NCBI GenBank assembly: GCA_944321005.1
Contig: CALUJT010000131.1
Span: forward strand, 1 to 6,573
From: an uncultured Atopobiaceae bacterium
Lineage (GTDB): Bacteria; Actinomycetota; Coriobacteriia; Coriobacteriales; Atopobiaceae
DNA: 6,573 nt
Reading direction: 5' to 3'
Made by a program: the position numbers and the translations under genes. How positions within the stretch are numbered: position 1 is the first letter of the stretch; the number at the start of each line of letters is the position of its first letter. Below are positions 4,597-6,573 of this stretch, in pieces. The notes below the pieces were generated by a model, which saw nothing but the letters and a program-made list of their open reading frames with translations, searched no databases and was not told the origin of the DNA.

Positions 4597-6498
4597 ATGG
4601 CGGACGCGACGCCCCTCGACATACTGCGCACCACCTTTGGCTACCCGAGCTTCCGGCCGCACCAGGAGGAGATCGTGGACGCCGTGCTCGCAGGCCGCGA
4701 CGTCATGGCCGTCATGCCAACCTCCGCCGGCAAGTCCATCTGCTACCAGGTGCCGGCGCTCGCGCTGGCCGCGCGCACGGGCGGGCTCACGCTCGTGGTC
4801 TCCCCGCTCATCTCGCTCATGGCGGACCAGGTGGGGGCGCTGCGCCAGATGGGCGTCGCGGCGAGCTACCTCAACTCCACGCTCTCCGCGGGCGAGCGCG
4901 CGGGCGTGCTCCACGGCATCGCCTCCGGGGCGCTCGCCCTCGTCTACGTGGCGCCGGAGCGCCTCGACGACCCCGCCTTCCTGGAGACCGTCTCCGCGCG
5001 CGGCGTGGCGCTCCTCGCCGTGGACGAGGCCCACTGCATCTCTCAGTGGGGCAACGACTTTAGACCCAGCTACCAGCGCATCATTGAGTTTCTCGAGACG
5101 CTGCCCGCGCGTCCGCCCGTGATGGCGCTCACGGCCACGGCCACCCGCGCCGTGCGCAAGGACATCCTGGCCGCGCTGGGCCTTCGGGACCCCCTTGTGG
5201 TCGTGGCGAGCTTCGACCGCCCCAACCTCTCGTTTGCCGTGGCCCGCCCGCGGGGAGCTGCCGAGAAGGACCGCGTGCTCGTTGCCTTTGTCCGCCAGCG
5301 CGCCAATCTCTCCGGCATCGTCTACTGCTCGAGCCGGCGCACCGTGGAGGAGGTGTGCGAGCTCCTGCGCGACGAGGGGCTTCTCGCCACGCGCTACCAC
5401 GCGGGCCTCTCGGCCGAGGAGCGCGAGCGCAACCAGGGGGACTTCCTCTACGACCGGGCGCGCGTGATGGTGGCCACCAACGCGTTTGGCATGGGCATAG
5501 ACAAGTCCAACGTGAGCTACGTCGTGCACTACAACCTTCCGCTCTCGCTGGAGAACTACTACCAGGAGGCGGGGCGCGCCGGGCGCGACGGCACCCACGC
5601 GGACTGCCTTCTGCTCTACTCCCCCGGCGACGTTCACACGGCGGAGTTCCTGCTCTCGCGGAGCGAACCGCGCGAGGGGCTCACGCCCGAGCAGGTCGAA
5701 GCGCTCGCCGAGCGCGACGCCGAGCGGCTGCGCCAGATGGTCTTCTACGCCACCACCACCGAGTGCCTGCGCGCCCACATCCTGCGCTACTTTGGCGAGG
5801 AGGCGCCGGCCTACTGCGGCAGCTGCGGGAACTGCCTCACGGACTTCGAGGAGGTGGACGCCACCACGGACGCCCTCAAGGTGGTGAGCTGCGTGGCGCG
5901 CGTCGCCCAGCGCGGGCGCAGCGTGGGGGCCACCATGATCGTGGACGTGCTGCGCGGATCGCGCGGCGAGAAGGTCCTGCGCCGGGGCTTTGACACCCTC
6001 TCCACCTACGGCATCATGGCCGACGTCCCCGTCGCGCGCGTGCGCGCCATCATGGACGAGCTGGTCTTCCGCGGCGTCCTCGCGCGCACCGGCGGGGACT
6101 ACCCCACGATCGAGCTCACCGGCCTCTCGGGCCCCTTCCTGCGAAGGGAGGCGCCCTGGGACGAGCCGTTCGTCCTCAAGGTGGCCAAGGGCGCCCCGCG
6201 CGTCGCGCGCGTCCCCGCAGCCCCCGCCAAGACCCGCGCCGCCACCGACGTATCCGAGCTGGACGAGGCGGGGCAGGAGCTCTACGCCCGGCTCTCCGAG
6301 CTCAGGGGCGAGCTCGCGCACGAGCAGGGCGTGCCGTCGTACTTCATCTTCTCCAACGCCACGCTGGTGGACATGTGCGCCAAGCGTCCGAGAACCGCCG
6401 ACGAGCTGCTCGCCGTGTCCGGCGTGGGCGCCAAGAAGGCCGAGCGCTACGGCGACGTCTTCCTCGAGAAGATCAACGGCTCCGACCGACGGGGTTGA
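4597..6498 (+). CDS. recQ: ATP-dependent DNA helicase RecQ
   Basis: This is a 3'-5' DNA helicase for recombination and replication-fork repair, with 633 residues (E. coli RecQ about 610). All blocks are visible: motif 0 FGYPSFRPHQ at 14-23, Walker A MPTSAGKS at 40-47, motif Ia VVSPLISLMADQV, motif II VDEAH at 142-146 with the aromatic-rich loop CISQWGNDFRPSY at 147-159, motif III ALTATAT at 177-183, motif IV GIVYCSSRRT, motif V VMVATNAFGMGIDK, motif VI YYQEAGRAGRDG at 321-332. A zinc site follows (C390, C407, C410, C413), then a winged-helix region (about 420-520) and a C-terminal HRDC domain (about 560-626, ELYARLSELRGELA to SGVGAKKAERYG). The aromatic loop has Asn153 where E. coli has His, and Walker A is TSAGKS rather than TGGGKS. 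It is a single gene divergent from sigI, with no functional tie to it evident. Confidence 0.97.
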   Translation: MADATPLDILRTTFGYPSFRPHQEEIVDAVLAGRDVMAVMPTSAGKSICYQVPALALAARTGGLTLVVSPLISLMADQVGALRQMGVAASYLNSTLSAGERAGVLHGIASGALALVYVAPERLDDPAFLETVSARGVALLAVDEAHCISQWGNDFRPSYQRIIEFLETLPARPPVMALTATATRAVRKDILAALGLRDPLVVVASFDRPNLSFAVARPRGAAEKDRVLVAFVRQRANLSGIVYCSSRRTVEEVCELLRDEGLLATRYHAGLSAEERERNQGDFLYDRARVMVATNAFGMGIDKSNVSYVVHYNLPLSLENYYQEAGRAGRDGTHADCLLLYSPGDVHTAEFLLSRSEPREGLTPEQVEALAERDAERLRQMVFYATTTECLRAHILRYFGEEAPAYCGSCGNCLTDFEEVDATTDALKVVSCVARVAQRGRSVGATMIVDVLRGSRGEKVLRRGFDTLSTYGIMADVPVARVRAIMDELVFRGVLARTGGDYPTIELTGLSGPFLRREAPWDEPFVLKVAKGAPRVARVPAAPAKTRAATDVSELDEAGQELYARLSELRGELAHEQGVPSYFIFSNATLVDMCAKRPRTADELLAVSGVGAKKAERYGDVFLEKINGSDRRG

Positions 6499-6573
6499 CG
6501 GGGTTGACAGATTCCCCGGGCTGACAGATTCCCCGGGTCAAACTGTCAAGCCCGACAGGCTTGACAGATTGAC
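6495..6573. repeat. Dense TTGAC/TGACAG repeat cluster after recQ, cut by window end
   Basis: TGACAGATTCCCCGGG occurs twice in exact tandem at a 17-base period (6505-6520 and 6522-6537). TTGAC occurs at 6495, 6504, 6561 and 6569, and its inverse GTCAA at 6537 and 6545. CTGTCAAGCC (6543-6552) and GGCTTGACAG (6558-6567) form a perfect 10-base hairpin with a 5-base loop, which may end recQ transcription although no T-run is visible. The first TTGAC overlaps the recQ stop. The array continues past the window. Confidence 0.75.

Noticed and set aside
4480..6321. Minus-strand open frame of 613 residues opposite recQ
   Set aside because: Its composition is Gly/Ala/Arg/His/Val-rich without recognisable motifs. 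It is explained by GC-rich third positions of recQ, which carries every helicase motif.
6495..6573. TTGACA copies as -35 promoter boxes for a downstream gene
   Set aside because: They occur as repeated units in both orientations with no TATAAT-like partner at the right distance inside the window.

Overview
The window is about two-thirds G+C. The proteins look like those of a high-GC, Gram-positive-type bacterium. An ECF vitamin/metal transporter with an Actinobacteria-like gene order, a SigI/RsgI pair otherwise best known from Bacillus and Clostridium, and a Firmicutes-like RecQ together suggest a Coriobacteriia member (Olsenella/Collinsella type). That placement is inference; no rRNA or other marker is present.

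Layout. (1) Positions 1-1558, plus strand: the ATPase (EcfA type, cut by the window start) and membrane scaffold (EcfT) of an energy-coupling-factor importer, overlapping by 8 bases. (2) Positions 1559-1745: a convergent gap with a long imperfect inverted repeat (1593-1659) and a strong intrinsic terminator for the minus-strand genes (1691-1719). (3) Positions 1746-4341, minus strand, read right to left: a SigI-family sigma factor, its translationally coupled membrane anti-sigma factor RsgI (4-base overlap), then a lipoprotein gene about 140 bases further on. (4) Positions 4342-4596: a divergent control region rich in inverted and direct repeats. (5) Positions 4597-6498, plus strand: a full-length RecQ helicase. 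(6) Positions 6499-6573: a dense array of short TGACAG/TTGAC repeats, cut by the window end.

The most interesting part is the sigI-rsgI-lipoprotein block. RsgI and the lipoprotein share two things. Both have a juxtamembrane or post-lipobox module around an Asn-Pro-Glu motif, the site type at which RsgI proteins self-cleave. Both end in extreme Asp-rich low-complexity tails (about 41 and 61 residues). The lipoprotein also carries a PepSY domain between the two. The upstream regions of sigI and the lipoprotein gene share a bipartite motif (GACCCCG[C/G]TTTTG, then T[C/G]CGCA[A/T]CCT after a near-equal spacer), which may be the promoter read by this SigI. I infer a self-contained envelope-sensing circuit: an acidic surface tail senses cations, cationic peptides or a wall polymer; RsgI cleavage frees SigI; and SigI raises its own operon plus a lipid-anchored partner or decoy built from the same parts.
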